In this document: positions 14,664-22,976 of the stretch, piece by piece
Numbering within the stretch: position 1 is the first letter of the stretch
How the letters are laid out: each line of letters starts with the position of its first letter
DNA from: Nitrospira sp.
GTDB taxonomy: Bacteria > Nitrospirota > Nitrospiria > Nitrospirales > Nitrospiraceae
DNA: 32,380 bases
Assembly (NCBI GenBank): GCA_015903945.1
Contig: JABMDL010000022.1
Span: forward strand, 1 to 32,380
Reading direction: 5' to 3'
The notes under the pieces: model-generated
Told to the model about the DNA's origin: nothing
Databases searched by the model: none
Seen by the model: the letters and a program-made list of their open reading frames with translations, nothing else
Made by a program: the position numbers and the translations under genes

Positions 14664-15212
14664 CTAGCGATCTCTGGTATGAGGCTGATCAATCGGTTTC
14701 GGCAACACGAAATCCTGTTCATAGACCCAGTACCCCGACGGGGCTAGTCCAACACGCTGGTAGACGGTCTGGGCAGGCTGATTGTCTTGCTCTACATATA
14801 GCCTAATTCCACACACGGCTGGATCGGTCTTGGCTTTCTCAACGATATGGTGATGCATTGATCGATAAATTCCTTTTCGTCGCCATGCAGGGTCGACATA
14901 CACGCTCTGCACCCACCAGAACATCCCGTTGCGCCAGTCGCTCCACTCAAATGTGATCATCAATTGGCCAACAGGTCTGTGGAGACCACGTTCTTGGTAC
15001 TCCGCGACAATAAAAAATCCCCGTTGAGAATCCGCCAATAGGGCATGTGTCCCTTTGAGAAGCCGGACGAGATCCAGCTGCCTGCCTTCCGTTTCCCATG
15101 CCATGGCTGCGCTGAAGCCGACCAGGACATCAGCATCCTGTGGCCCCGCCTGTCTCACGCGGATGTAAGGAGTGGAAAGCATAGGGTTATTAGGGATGGG
15201 AGTGCGGTTCAT
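14664..15212 (-). CDS. GNAT-family N-acetyltransferase
   Basis: The product has up to 182 residues and the GNAT fold. Strand beta4 and the acetyl-CoA loop are in 'FWWVQSVYVDPAWRRKGIYRSMHHHI' (motif A, R-R-x-G-x-[YG]). Motif B is near 'GIRLYVEQDNQPAQTVYQRVGLAPSGYWVYEQD'. It should move an acetyl group from acetyl-CoA to an amine; nothing shows the substrate. The start at 15212 overlaps the DUF502 stop by 23 bases. The next Met (15182, MLSTPYIRVRQ) would avoid the overlap and is equally possible, since neither has a strong ribosome site. Confidence 0.85.
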   Translation of the reverse strand: MNRTPIPNNPMLSTPYIRVRQAGPQDADVLVGFSAAMAWETEGRQLDLVRLLKGTHALLADSQRGFFIVAEYQERGLHRPVGQLMITFEWSDWRNGMFWWVQSVYVDPAWRRKGIYRSMHHHIVEKAKTDPAVCGIRLYVEQDNQPAQTVYQRVGLAPSGYWVYEQDFVLPKPIDQPHTRDR

Positions 15213-15795
15213 CGAGCCAACCGTTTCGTGCTTTATAGAACCCTGCGGAGAATTCCAATTTCATCGCGTCTTCCGGAGGCAGGTTGATCGGATGTACCTG
15301 CTGTTCCGGAATGAAAGCGAGGTAACCTGTGAAGGGATGGATTGCTGTTGGCACAAAAACCATCAGGAGATTGGCAGCCGATGCAATTTGAATGGTGTTC
15401 GGGGCAGTCCCCATGACGAATCCAAGTGCCCACAACCCGTCACGGGGAAAAGGAAATGCCACGACAGTGCTTTTGCCGAACCGGGAGCGGAAGTTCAGGA
15501 CATCTGTCATCCCTTTCAAAGTCAGATAGATACTCTGGACGAGTGGAATTCGCTCAAGTCGCTCCTCCACGCGCCTCATCAGGCGTTCTCCGATGACATG
15601 ATCCGTCACGATTCCACTGAGGATGAGGAGGCAGATGAGAAGTAACAAGCCTATTCCTGGAATGGGATCCGACATGTGTCTGCCAACGACATTATCGAGC
15701 GTAGTAAATAGTGCCCAGAGAATGAACACCGTCGCCCACGTTGGGATCAGGATCGCGAGTCCCGCAAGAAACCATTTCCAGAGTGTCGTGGTCAT
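15190..15795 (-). CDS. DUF502-family membrane protein
   Basis: The 201-aa product has two N-terminal membrane segments (about 8-33 and 47-66) and then the conserved DUF502 core. The core contains 'RRVEERLERIPLVQSIYLTLKGMTDVL', 'VVAFPFPRDGLWALGFVMG' and 'LMVFVPTAIHPFTGYLAFIPEQQVHPINLPPEDAMKLEFSAG'. DUF502 proteins are inner-membrane proteins found in many bacteria and plants (LIKE COV in plants, linked to trafficking); their bacterial role is not established. It heads the minus-strand run with the acetyltransferase and the two lipoproteins. Confidence 0.9.
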   Translation of the reverse strand: MTTTLWKWFLAGLAILIPTWATVFILWALFTTLDNVVGRHMSDPIPGIGLLLLICLLILSGIVTDHVIGERLMRRVEERLERIPLVQSIYLTLKGMTDVLNFRSRFGKSTVVAFPFPRDGLWALGFVMGTAPNTIQIASAANLLMVFVPTAIHPFTGYLAFIPEQQVHPINLPPEDAMKLEFSAGFYKARNGWLDEPHSHP

Positions 15796-15888
15796 GGCAA
15801 AGTAGAGGATGAGTCGGAGTGTACCAGACTTGCGGTAATCAATGGGAGGGTCGTGTGAAGGTGGCTTGCTCTCCCAGATTGCTTACCG

Positions 15889-15906
15889 TATGATTTGGCA
15901 ATCATA
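15889..15906. promoter_or_regulatory. 7-bp palindrome ahead of the Trm112-family gene
   Basis: TATGATT (15889-15895) and AATCATA (15900-15906) are perfect inverted copies around TGGC. It lies 41 bases before the start codon, in the position of a promoter or operator. No regulator can be named from the sequence. Confidence 0.3.
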
Positions 15907-15949
15907 AATAGTGCCTGTCGGTTAACTCCTACAAATTGAAGGATAAATG

Positions 15950-16213
15950 ATGACCAACAAGCTTGACAAGGATCTACTCGCCATTCTCTGCTGCCCCGAG
16001 ACGAAGCAAGCGGTGACGGTAGCTGAATCAGCCCTAGTCGATAAACTGAATGCCGCAGTGGCCCGCGGCGGGTTGAAGAATAAGGGGAAGAAGCCTGTCT
16101 CAGAACAGATGGATGGTGGCTTGATCCGTGCCGACCAGAAGATTCTTTATCCGATCAGAGAGGGCATTCCGGTGATGTTGATTGAAGAGGGGATTCCTCT
16201 CGATCAAGTTTGA
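15950..16213 (+). CDS. Trm112-family (YcaR-like) small protein
   Basis: I prefer the second ATG, at 15950, because AAGGA then lies six bases upstream; the ATG at 15947 would be too close. The 87-aa product has the Trm112 pattern: 'LDKDLLAILCCPETKQAVT' at the start and 'LIRADQKILYPIREGIPVMLIEEGIPL' at the end. Eukaryotic Trm112 activates methyltransferases, and bacterial relatives are small, often zinc-binding proteins of uncertain role. Of the usual zinc cysteines only the pair in LCCPE is present, and the second CxxC is missing. A Lys/Gly-rich insert (AARGGLKNKGKKP-like) lies in the middle. Confidence 0.85.
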   Translation: MTNKLDKDLLAILCCPETKQAVTVAESALVDKLNAAVARGGLKNKGKKPVSEQMDGGLIRADQKILYPIREGIPVMLIEEGIPLDQV

Positions 16214-16724
16214 TCTGTCATCACCCCACACTCCTCCCCCTGACTCCGTCTCGCTCAAAACGCGTCCTCCTTCTTGTTCCCTTCGACGGAATCGCACGCA
16301 GCCGCCAGCGTGGCTATGGACTGATGATCTGTCCCGTGCCGTGTGGGTTATCAGTCTTAGATCCGGTGGATGTCCCGCATTGCATACAAAGATATTCGTA
16401 GAGACTGCCGCTCGGGAGAACGAGGAGCAGCCGTTCTCGAGTCGGGGTGGCAACTCTACAATGAGGGCAGTAGAGGAGGGAGGCATTGAGGGATCGGAAC
16501 TGACCCTGTTGTTGTGCTCCGACAGGGTGTCGTCGGTTTGGATTCGATGAATCGCTTTGGGGGCTCGGCAGCCAAGCTGGAACTTTTCTTCTCGGAGGGG
16601 TTGGCATGAGTAATTCTATTTATAGAGGCCGGGGATGGTCAAGGCCTCGATGCCCGAGGCGAAAATATTCCCGGCTGCAAGACTTCATCGCTGAAGAGCG
16701 TACGATGGGGATCGCTTGTGATCG
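16214..16724. other. 511-base stretch with one doubtful minus-strand ORF
   Basis: Between the Trm112-family gene and the next clear gene I see only a possible small zinc-ribbon ORF (16314-16607, minus). There is also a cluster of short inverted repeats at 16625-16660, in which GAGGCC, GGCCTCG and CGAGGC could form two mutually exclusive hairpins. Nothing else is recognisable. Confidence 0.4.
16314..16607 (-). CDS. possible small zinc-ribbon protein
   Basis: The 97-residue frame contains 'LLYCPHCRVATPTRE' and then 'LLVLPSGSLYEYLCMQCGTSTG'. That is two CxxC pairs about 24 residues apart around a short beta hairpin, which is how small zinc ribbons look. The first 40 residues (Pro, Ser, Gln, Arg-rich) look non-conserved, and no ribosome site precedes the ATG at 16607, so the true start is unsure. 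A chance ORF cannot be excluded. It is on the same strand as the unknown genes behind nxrAB. Confidence 0.4.
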   Translation of the reverse strand: MPTPPRRKVPAWLPSPQSDSSNPNRRHPVGAQQQGQFRSLNASLLYCPHCRVATPTRERLLLVLPSGSLYEYLCMQCGTSTGSKTDNPHGTGQIISP

Positions 16725-17096
16725 TTAGGCAGCGGTGGTTTTGGCAGATTCGATCTCTGTGGCGGTGATCAGACTGGAGAGGTAATCGGCAACGAAATTC
16801 AAGGCTTCCTCTCGGCCATCGGCTCTGCGCCCCTTTTCACGGCGTTGCACCGACAGTTCATGTTCGAGGTCTGATTTTACCTCGCCCAACACCCGTTGAA
16901 GGGACGACGGAGTCAGGTTGGCATCCATATCCTCAAGCTCTTGGCACCGGTCGAGGACCCAGTTAAGACCTTCAATTCTGCCGGCGTAATGTTCCTGTTC
17001 TGCGGTGTCGATTCGCGCCATGGCGGTCGCAAAGGTTTGTGCTTCGTAGACCAAATTGTAGAAACTCGTCACGGCCCGCTGTAACGATGGATTCAT
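16725..17096 (-). CDS. hypothetical helical protein downstream of nxrAB
   Basis: The 123-aa product starts at the ATG at 17096, with AAGGAG six bases upstream. It is nearly all helix with strong amphipathic heptads (FYNLVYEAQTFATAMARIDTAEQEHYAGRIEGLNWVLDRCQEL, LQRVLGEVKSDLEHELSVQRREK is a second stretch), so a coiled-coil or helical bundle is likely. No signal, membrane segment or metal motif is present. It lies 77 bases after another unknown gene and about 590 bases behind nxrB, all on the same strand. I do not recognise a family. Confidence 0.65.
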   Translation of the reverse strand: MNPSLQRAVTSFYNLVYEAQTFATAMARIDTAEQEHYAGRIEGLNWVLDRCQELEDMDANLTPSSLQRVLGEVKSDLEHELSVQRREKGRRADGREEALNFVADYLSSLITATEIESAKTTAA

Positions 17097-17173
17097 GATG
17101 CTCCTTGTCTCCTAATCTACATCACGCTGATTATACATGAGTCTGCGCAGACGACAAGGAATATTTTTGGCGC

Positions 17174-17500
17174 TCAGGTAAAAAGCAGGGAGTCGAATTC
17201 GTTCATGAATCCGTAATAGAGGGGGGCGAAGTCCTTTAAGCAGTCCGGGCTTGTTTCCTTTAATCGTTTAAAGAAAAATACCTGCGCTCTCGGGTCCAGC
17301 TGTTCAAGAATCTTACTCAGTTGTGCCATGGTATAGCTACCTGACGGGACGCTTAGGATGTAGTGTACGAGACGTTCGACAAATTGCTCGGCCACATACT
17401 CGCTTATCAGGTATCCCTCGGGTAGTTGGCCTGACGCGAGGAACTGGTCAAAAGGAATGGCTTGTGCCGCAAAGGGGACGGACTCAGACTGTGAGGTCAC
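17174..17500 (-). CDS. hypothetical protein directly downstream of nxrB
   Basis: The 108-aa frame starts with GTG at 17500; AGGAG lies about ten bases upstream. The protein looks cytoplasmic and helical. It has an N-terminal extended part (IPFDQFLASGQLPEGYLISEYVAEQFVERLVHYIL), a middle 'SYTMAQLSKILEQLDPRAQVFFFKRLKE' and an aromatic-rich end 'CLKDFAPLYYGFMNEFDSLLF'. It has no known motif. It is the first gene behind the nxrAB terminator, so it could be reached by read-through or have its own promoter in 17501-17620. A helper role for Nxr is possible but only inferred from position. Confidence 0.6.
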   Translation of the reverse strand: MTSQSESVPFAAQAIPFDQFLASGQLPEGYLISEYVAEQFVERLVHYILSVPSGSYTMAQLSKILEQLDPRAQVFFFKRLKETSPDCLKDFAPLYYGFMNEFDSLLFT

Positions 17501-17620
17501 GACGGTGGCACTCCTAAGGTCCTTGGTATATGCAGACTTCGTGAGGAAACTTTATCGGACCCCCTAGTGCCCGTCAAGCGTGCAAAAGGAGCAGGGAGGA
17601 GTGAGTCCAAAGACTGGCAA

Positions 17621-17661
17621 AAGAAAACGAGCAGGGTCCCTTTCGGGAACCCTGCTCGTTT
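17621..17661 (-). terminator. Rho-independent terminator of nxrAB
   Basis: AACGAGCAGGGTCCC (17626-17640) pairs with GGGAACCCTGCTCGTT (17645-17660), leaving one bulged base around a TTTC loop. On the minus strand the stem is followed by TTTTCTTTTG. It begins 22 bases after the nxrB stop, so it is a strong end for the nxr transcript. Confidence 0.88.
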
Positions 17662-17682
17662 CCACCTGAGAGAGTTTGAGGC

Positions 17683-18972
17683 TTAGAGCCAGGTAACCCG
17701 TTCAGCCGGCCTGATGTAGATCGGCTCTTCAACCTGGATTCGCGCCACTTCCTTGCCCGACTTGTTGAATCCCAGCACGGTGTCGTTGTACATCTCAAAC
17801 CGTTTCCCATGGATCTGGGTTTCAAAGACTTTGGGGCCTGGGATAACGTCATACCGGAACACAATCTGCTGACTCGCCCTCCACAGCTGAAGAACGGCCA
17901 AGAGTTCTCGACTCGGTACAAGGTACTTCTCGATCGCGTTGTCCACGCCTGGACCAAACATCTGCCGAGCATAGCCTCGTGGGCTGTGCCGCGGAGGAAT
18001 GTAGTAGCCGTTAGGCTCCGTACCCCATTGTGGGTAGAGCGGTAGTGCGACCTGTTCAACCCGAATAGCATAGTACAGTGGATGCCAGCGATCTTCGGCC
18101 CAGAGGCCATCCTCGCCGATGCGGACAAGGCTTTGCATTCTGATTTTGCCAACGCAGGCGGCCATGCAGCGGGTTTCCATTGGCTCCCCGCCTGTCAGCG
18201 GATCCTTGCCTTCGATGCGAGGATAACAGGCAATGCACTTTTCTGAGACACGAGTCGTGCCTCGATACATCGGTTTCTTGTACGGGCATTGCTCCACGCA
18301 CTTCTTGTACCCACGGCAGCGATTCTGGTCGATCAACACAATACCGTCTTCCGGTCTCTTATAGATCGCCTTACGCGGGCAGGCCGCCAAACACCCAGGA
18401 TAAGTACAGTGATTACAGATGCGCTGCAGATAGAAGAAGAATGTTTCATGTTCAGGCAAACTACTGCCTGTCATTTTCCAGGGTTCATCTCGTGAAAACC
18501 CTGTTTTGTCAATGCCTTCGACTAGTGCGCGCATTGATGTTGCGGTATCTTCATAGATATTCACGAAGCGCCACTCTTGGTCCGTCGGAATATAACCGAT
18601 GGCCGCCTGTCCGACCTTCGCACCGGCATCAAAAATCGTCATCCCTTCGAAGACCCCGTATGGCGCATGGTGCTTGCGCCCGACACGGACGTTCCACACC
18701 TGGCCTCCCGGATTCACCTGTTCAATGAGCTGGGTGATCTTCACGTCGTAAAACTGTGGATACCCGCCATACGGCTTGGTTTCCACGTTGTTCCACCACA
18801 TGTACTCTTGCCCCTTTGAGAAGAGCCAGGTCGACTTATCCGCCATGGAGCATGTTTGACAGGCCAAGCACCGATTGATGTTGAACACAAAGGCAAATTG
18901 CCACTTTGGATGCCGTTCCTCATAGGGATAAAGCATCTTTCTTCCGAGATGCCAGTTATACACTTCAGGCAT
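17683..18972 (-). CDS. nxrB: nitrite oxidoreductase beta subunit, NxrB (iron-sulfur)
   Basis: The ATG at 18972, with AAAGGAG upstream, gives 429 residues starting MPEVYNWHLGRKM, the usual Nitrospira NxrB start and length. NxrB carries electrons from the molybdenum subunit to the membrane chain during nitrite oxidation. The cysteine motifs are C35-x2-C38-x2-C41 (CLACQTC), C186/189/194/198 (CNHCTYPGCLAACP), C219/C225/C229 (CRGYKKCVEQCP), C246/C249 (CIAC) and C269/C273 (CMAAC). Together these form four iron-sulfur clusters. In NarH-type relatives the CRGW motif carries a Trp that leaves one cluster as [3Fe-4S]; here Tyr222 occupies that place. There is no signal peptide of its own, so it is probably co-exported with the Tat-bearing NxrA, whose gene is 70 bases upstream. 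Confidence 0.97.
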   Translation of the reverse strand: MPEVYNWHLGRKMLYPYEERHPKWQFAFVFNINRCLACQTCSMADKSTWLFSKGQEYMWWNNVETKPYGGYPQFYDVKITQLIEQVNPGGQVWNVRVGRKHHAPYGVFEGMTIFDAGAKVGQAAIGYIPTDQEWRFVNIYEDTATSMRALVEGIDKTGFSRDEPWKMTGSSLPEHETFFFYLQRICNHCTYPGCLAACPRKAIYKRPEDGIVLIDQNRCRGYKKCVEQCPYKKPMYRGTTRVSEKCIACYPRIEGKDPLTGGEPMETRCMAACVGKIRMQSLVRIGEDGLWAEDRWHPLYYAIRVEQVALPLYPQWGTEPNGYYIPPRHSPRGYARQMFGPGVDNAIEKYLVPSRELLAVLQLWRASQQIVFRYDVIPGPKVFETQIHGKRFEMYNDTVLGFNKSGKEVARIQVEEPIYIRPAERVTWL

Positions 18973-19042
18973 TGTTTCTCTCCTTTTCGTTAGGCGTGAG
19001 GAGCAAAGAGCCGACCCTCGCCTTGTCGCCAAACGCCTACGG

Positions 19043-22000
19043 TTACACCTTAATCTTAATATGTTCGCCTTTAAGCCACTTGATCATGAATTCATTTTCT
19101 TGACCAGGTGTGAATCCGGTCCTTACAGGTTCCCATGGACCGCGTGCACCGATTCCGCCGTCCTCGGCCTTGGTGATCCGGATCAAGCACTCCTTTGGCA
19201 CGGTATTGATCGCGTGGTGATCAACCTGATAGCCCCATTTGAATTTCCACGCAATGGCATGCTTACCGGGGAGTGAGTCGGTCTGATGCATCGGCATCAG
19301 CCAATTGCGTGTGAACGATTGCTGGGCTCCGTAACGGAAATTCGACTGGTACCCGGTGTCGATCGCAATGGCCCGTCCGTCAGGTCTGGTTTCATGTCCT
19401 TTGACGGATTTGGCCGTTGCCACATATGGCGCATGCTTCGTCATAGTCACGTGATACGGATACGCCGGGTTGTACTTGGCTCGAATCATCAGTCGAGCAA
19501 CTTTGTAATAGGGATCGCTTGGCTTCCACCCACGGTAGGGCCGGTCAACCGGATTCCCATCAACATACACATAGTCTCCATCGTTGATACCGCGGTCTTT
19601 AGCCGCTTGAGGATTGATGTGGAGCTGATGTTCGCCAACGCCAGGCGTCCGTTTGTCCATCCGATAAGGGTCGCCGAAGTTTGATTCATAGATCTGGACC
19701 CAATCGTTAACCGACCACTGGCTGTGCACCCGATGCCGCGTTTTGGGAGTAACGCAGTAGAATTGATACCCCTTTTCCCACAGGGGGTTGCTGTGCCGTT
19801 TGATCTCGTGCCATGAGAGCTTAATGTTCCGTACTGTCTTGTCATCATGGTGCTGCGCCGTGATGGGTATGCCGTAGTCATCCGGCCTGCAATAAGGATT
19901 GGTCGTGAAGATGGCGTTCGGCAAGTACGGCGTGGCCTCAGGCCCTTCACGGTGGGAGATGAAATTCTCTCCGTATTCGATTGCTTCTGGCTCTATCCGA
20001 TAGTTTTCATAGCGACCGCTACGGGTCCACATAGGCTTGGACTCGTTCGTTTCTTCCCAGAAGGGATGACGCGGATAGGTACGTACCATGACCATCCAGC
20101 CTTTTTCGGACTTCAGCATCACGTCTGCTGAATAACCGTAGAAAGTGCTGGAGGCATCGAGCATGCGCTGGACATACACGTCAACGCGATTGCTATAGAC
20201 CATCGCGAAGTAGTCCCGCATACGTTTGTCACCGGTCATGTCCGACAACTTGGCGGCCACACCGGCGAAGGTGTCGAGGTCATTCCGAGTGTCGTAGAGA
20301 GGACGGATTCCACCTTTCCAAATCTGGACCCATGGATTGGACACCGTGATCGTCATCTCCGGATAGGTGAATTCAACCCATGTGTTGCAGGCAAAGGCGA
20401 TGTCGTTGTGATTGACATCCGACGTCATCTCAACATCTTGGGTAATTAAGCACTCAAGGTTGGGATCGACGTTGCGTACCATGTCATAGTGGTGCTTGGC
20501 GTTATTGAGCACGTTCACGTTGGTCACCCAACGGAATTTGCTCGGAGTCGGCATATGGGTCTTACCGGTAAAGACTTTCCGGCCATACTTTGGCGTGTTC
20601 ACGATGAGGGCCGTATCACCGTGGTTCCAATACCCAACCTCTTCTCCATAATAGTAGGATTTCGTTTTGATTTCTTTCCCGTGTGCATTTGGATCCAAGG
20701 TAATATTGAAGGGATCCTCGCCCGTATGCACAGCGAGACCGGCCCCGGACCAAGGCGTAGCCGTCCACGCGCCAGCTTTATAGTTACCAGCCCATGTATG
20801 CTGGCCTGTGCCGAACTTTCCGACGTTACCGGTGATGATGAGGACCATCGCCGCACCGCGGGAATTGATGGTTTGATGGAAATAGTGGCAGGTACCTTCA
20901 CCGTTGTGAATTGCAGCCGGCTTGATGGTACCCGAGTCACGAGCCCATCGAACGATCAGATCTTTCGGCGTGCGGCAGATTTGATGGACGGTGTCCAGGT
21001 CATAATCTTGGAAATGCACCATATACATCTGCCAAACCGGCATGGCATCGATCTCGCGGCCGTTGAGCAGTTTTACGCGGTAGGTCCCGTTGAGCGCCGC
21101 ATCGATGCCGCTGTTCGCATAATGCCAGCCCACCTGCTCTCGGTGCAGAGGAACCGCCTGCTTCTTATTGAGATCCCAAACCATCATTCCGCCGAGCCGT
21201 TCGATCTGCTCCGCTTTCAACGACTGAATCCGACCGGAGTAGCTCTTTGAGAAATCGGGAAATTTGTAATCCGCGATCACGTCGCGCGGATCAAGGTACT
21301 GCAAGGTATCCGTACGGATGAGGATCGGCGCATCGGAAAAGGATTTCATAAAGTCGATGTCATGCATGTTTTCATCGACGATGATCTTCATCGCGCCGAG
21401 AAACAGCGAACCATCGGACTCTGGGCGTAGCGGCATCCAATAGTCAGCTCGATAGGCTGTTGGGTTATATTCGGGTGTAATGACCACCACGCGAGCACCG
21501 CGCTCGATACACTCCAACTTCCAGTGGGCTTCCGGCATTTTATTTTCGACGAAGTTCTTCCCCCAGCTGGTATTGAGCTTGGAGAAGCGCATGTCGGCGA
21601 GGTCGATATCCGATCCTTGCGCACCCGACCACCAAGGATGGGCAGGATTTTGGTCGCCGTGCCAGGTGTAATTCGACCAATACCGACCGCCTTGAGCCTG
21701 ATCGGGGCCGACCTTTCGAATCCAGGTGTCCAACAGGGCGTTAACGCCACCGTTCATGCGGGTATTGCCCATTTTGCCGACAATGCCGAGCACGGGCATA
21801 CCGGATCGGTGCTTAAAGCACCGGGTACCTGCACCCTTCATCATTTCGATCATCTCGGGAGCATAACCCTGCTCTCGGAGACGTCTCGCACCAGCCTCAC
21901 CGCTGTATCGGGTGGCAATGATGATCATGGCCTTTGCAGCATAGGTAAAGGCCGTATCCCACGAGACCCGAAGCATGTCGTCCAAGAAGCGGCTATCGAA

Positions 22001-22480
22001 TTTGTATTTGCGCTTCGTCTCAGGGGTCAGCTCAGGGGAGCCATCATCCATCCATTGTTTCCAGCCCTTCCGCATCAATGGACCCTTGAGACGATAGGGC
22101 CCATACACCCGCCTATGAAAGGTGAACCCCTTGAGACACATCCGTGGGTTATGGGCAAACGTCCCGCGGTTGCCGTAGAGATCCTCATAGGTCTGATGGT
22201 CGTAGTTCTGCTCTACACGCATAATGACACCGTTCCGGACGAACGCCCGAACACGGCATGCGTGCGTGTCGTTTGGAGAACAGACCCAGGTGAAGGATGA
22301 ATCGTACCGATACTGGTCGTGATAGACCCGCTCCCATGATCGATCCGGATAGTCACCCAACGGATTGCCAACCTCAATAACCGGCTGCAGTGCGGTCAAC
22401 GCCAGAACTTTATCCGCCACCGCCACTGCGGCGACCGTTCCCGCGGAGACTTTCAAGAACTGCCTGCGCGACAAAAACAT
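19043..22480 (-). CDS. nxrA: nitrite oxidoreductase alpha subunit, NxrA (molybdopterin)
   Basis: The ATG at 22480, with GGAGG eight bases upstream (22489-22493), gives 1145 residues. A GTG at 22489 would overlap that site. NxrA oxidises nitrite to nitrate at a bis-molybdopterin-guanine-dinucleotide centre and belongs to the type II DMSO reductase family. The N terminus is a Tat signal (S4-R-R-Q-F-L-K10, then a hydrophobic stretch to about residue 30), so the enzyme faces the periplasm. The FS0 cluster region has C67-x3-D71-x3-C75 and C115, with Asp where many relatives have Cys. The likely molybdenum ligand is Asp276 in 'YTWHGDQNPAHPWW', which aligns with the NarG active-site Asp. C-terminal cofactor-binding segments such as 'GVGEHQLHINPQAAKDRGI' and 'RYGAQQSFTRNWLMP' follow. 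No second copy is seen in the window. Confidence 0.97.
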   Translation of the reverse strand: MFLSRRQFLKVSAGTVAAVAVADKVLALTALQPVIEVGNPLGDYPDRSWERVYHDQYRYDSSFTWVCSPNDTHACRVRAFVRNGVIMRVEQNYDHQTYEDLYGNRGTFAHNPRMCLKGFTFHRRVYGPYRLKGPLMRKGWKQWMDDGSPELTPETKRKYKFDSRFLDDMLRVSWDTAFTYAAKAMIIIATRYSGEAGARRLREQGYAPEMIEMMKGAGTRCFKHRSGMPVLGIVGKMGNTRMNGGVNALLDTWIRKVGPDQAQGGRYWSNYTWHGDQNPAHPWWSGAQGSDIDLADMRFSKLNTSWGKNFVENKMPEAHWKLECIERGARVVVITPEYNPTAYRADYWMPLRPESDGSLFLGAMKIIVDENMHDIDFMKSFSDAPILIRTDTLQYLDPRDVIADYKFPDFSKSYSGRIQSLKAEQIERLGGMMVWDLNKKQAVPLHREQVGWHYANSGIDAALNGTYRVKLLNGREIDAMPVWQMYMVHFQDYDLDTVHQICRTPKDLIVRWARDSGTIKPAAIHNGEGTCHYFHQTINSRGAAMVLIITGNVGKFGTGQHTWAGNYKAGAWTATPWSGAGLAVHTGEDPFNITLDPNAHGKEIKTKSYYYGEEVGYWNHGDTALIVNTPKYGRKVFTGKTHMPTPSKFRWVTNVNVLNNAKHHYDMVRNVDPNLECLITQDVEMTSDVNHNDIAFACNTWVEFTYPEMTITVSNPWVQIWKGGIRPLYDTRNDLDTFAGVAAKLSDMTGDKRMRDYFAMVYSNRVDVYVQRMLDASSTFYGYSADVMLKSEKGWMVMVRTYPRHPFWEETNESKPMWTRSGRYENYRIEPEAIEYGENFISHREGPEATPYLPNAIFTTNPYCRPDDYGIPITAQHHDDKTVRNIKLSWHEIKRHSNPLWEKGYQFYCVTPKTRHRVHSQWSVNDWVQIYESNFGDPYRMDKRTPGVGEHQLHINPQAAKDRGINDGDYVYVDGNPVDRPYRGWKPSDPYYKVARLMIRAKYNPAYPYHVTMTKHAPYVATAKSVKGHETRPDGRAIAIDTGYQSNFRYGAQQSFTRNWLMPMHQTDSLPGKHAIAWKFKWGYQVDHHAINTVPKECLIRITKAEDGGIGARGPWEPVRTGFTPGQENEFMIKWLKGEHIKIKV

Positions 22481-22502
22481 TGTAGACACCTCCTACGATT
22501 TT

Positions 22503-22522
22503 GAGGGTCCCGCTAGACCCCC
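22503..22522 (-). promoter_or_regulatory. leader hairpin next to the nxrA ribosome site
   Basis: Read on the minus strand, GGGGGTC (22522-22516) pairs with GACCCTC (22509-22503), a 7-bp stem with one G-T pair and a six-base loop. It ends nine bases before GGAGG. It could influence nxrA translation or mRNA stability; this rests on position only. Confidence 0.35.
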
Positions 22523-22947
22523 ACTAAAACTCATGACGCCGTTACCACTTAGCGATACCGATCCAAGACTATAAAATTTCAATCCCTAAGCTCGTTTAGG
22601 CAGTTGAAATGGAGCTCTACACAAGAAATCACTCGGATACTAAGCAATAGCTGAACCAGTTTGATTTGATATGCGGCGGCAGTTCACATTATTTACTAAG
22701 TCAATGTAGTAGAAGGAAAATTTGCACTGTTTTCATGTCTCAGTTTTGATCAAGATAACTTAGCAGAATGATTACCTGCCGTATCAATCGATCAATGAAA
22801 TTTCGGTGGAACATGAATTGATGTAATAATTCAAGATGTTGACAATGGTTTTTACAATGACAGCGATGTTACTAAATTGTAGCACTTCTGACTTTGTAGA
22901 TGCTTAGGCAACAAACAGGTAGTGATCCTCTTCGGGATATAGATTGC

Positions 22948-22976
22948 TTGACAGTGTGTTGTGAGCTCAGTAGAAT
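22948..22976 (+). promoter_or_regulatory. sigma-70 promoter of tRNA-Gly
   Basis: A perfect -35 TTGACA (22948-22953), a 17-base spacer and TAGAAT (22971-22976, five of six) predict a start near 22983, 27 bases before the tRNA. It is the best promoter match seen in the window. Confidence 0.8.

Noticed and set aside
16625..16660. Alternative hairpins resembling an attenuator or riboswitch
   Set aside because: The stems are only six bases and there is no T-run or known aptamer pattern; no downstream gene would clearly be controlled.
18973..19032. Twenty-residue N-terminal extension of NxrB
   Set aside because: The MPEVYNWHLG start at 18972 has a strong ribosome site and matches the usual NxrB N terminus; the extension does not.
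20489..22300. Plus-strand ORFs of about 250 aa inside nxrA
   Set aside because: They are antisense shadows of a conserved large gene and show no protein features.
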